Shown here piece by piece: positions 5,984 to 6,009 of a DNA stretch of 6,009 nt. Source of the stretch: Sphingopyxis sp. (GTDB lineage: Bacteria; Pseudomonadota; Alphaproteobacteria; Sphingomonadales; Sphingomonadaceae); contig JAAUPH010000160.1 in NCBI GenBank assembly GCA_012035435.1, positions 1 to 6,009 on the forward strand, written 5' to 3'. The notes below the pieces were generated by a model. It was given only the letters and a program-made list of their open reading frames with translations. It did no database searches and was not told the origin of the DNA. The position numbers and the translations under genes are program-made. How positions within the stretch are numbered: position 1 is the first letter of the stretch; each line of letters opens with the position of its first letter.

Positions 5984-6009
5984 AGCGTTGGTATGTGGTC
6001 CACGCCTAC
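5980..6009 (+). CDS. nusG: Transcription termination/antitermination factor NusG, first ten codons
   Basis: The ATG at 5980 overlaps the secE stop in ATGA and opens the frame MKRWYVVHAY, which runs off the window. K-R-W-Y-V-V-H-A-Y is the typical start of the NGN domain of NusG, the elongation factor that binds the RNA polymerase clamp and links it to Rho or to the ribosome. Position right after secE is the near-universal bacterial arrangement and confirms the call despite the shortness. The MKRWYVVHAY form is common in gammaproteobacteria such as Xanthomonadaceae. Confidence 0.88.
   Translation, partial: MKRWYVVHAY

Noticed and set aside
1..6009. CRISPR array, tRNA, rRNA, riboswitch or insertion sequence
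   Set aside because: Looked for regularly spaced repeats, cloverleaf-like segments and transposase motifs on both strands; none seen by eye.

Overview
The window reads as a patchwork of three stretches that do not belong to one genome, so no single organism can be named. Stretch A (1 to about 2975) has moderate GC, AT-rich intergenic DNA and proteins of a betaproteobacterial flavour (tentative). Stretch B (about 2976 to 5690) is GC-rich with strong GC preference at third codon positions and looks alphaproteobacterial, probably Sphingomonadales-like (inference from protein style and GC). Stretch C (about 5673 to 6009) is the secE-nusG junction of a gammaproteobacterium, most like Xanthomonadaceae.

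Layout. Stretch A: the 3' part of an RND efflux pump permease (+, 3-1240, one frameshift); a 258-bp spacer with a palindrome; an isochorismatase-family cysteine hydrolase (+, 1499-2038); a strong hairpin between convergent genes (2124-2161); and the C-terminal part of an S41 peptidase (-, 2200 to about 2975), cut off at its N-terminus by the junction. Stretch B: the C-terminal part of an unrecognised protein (+, up to 3384); the last 22 or so codons of one amidohydrolase (-, 3400-3465); a secreted protein of unknown family with two internal repeats (-, 3470-4681); and most of a second, paralogous amidohydrolase (-, 4678 to about 5690), whose stop overlaps the start of the secreted protein by ATGA. 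Stretch C: secE without its N-terminus (+) and the first ten codons of nusG.

How the genes relate. In stretch B the amidohydrolase and the secreted protein form a translationally coupled pair, with a second amidohydrolase tail directly behind it. In stretch A the genes are separate units. Across the junctions, gene bodies are fused to unrelated DNA in impossible ways: the S41 gene runs into a foreign ORF, and an essential secE is fused tail-first into an antisense amidohydrolase. Several single-base indels break otherwise well-conserved genes (RND, amidohydrolase, secE). Together these point to a chimeric, error-containing assembly or read rather than to gene transfer. The most genuinely novel item is the secreted two-repeat, four-cysteine protein and its coupling to the amidohydrolase. 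I see no complete new defence, mobile or RNA system.
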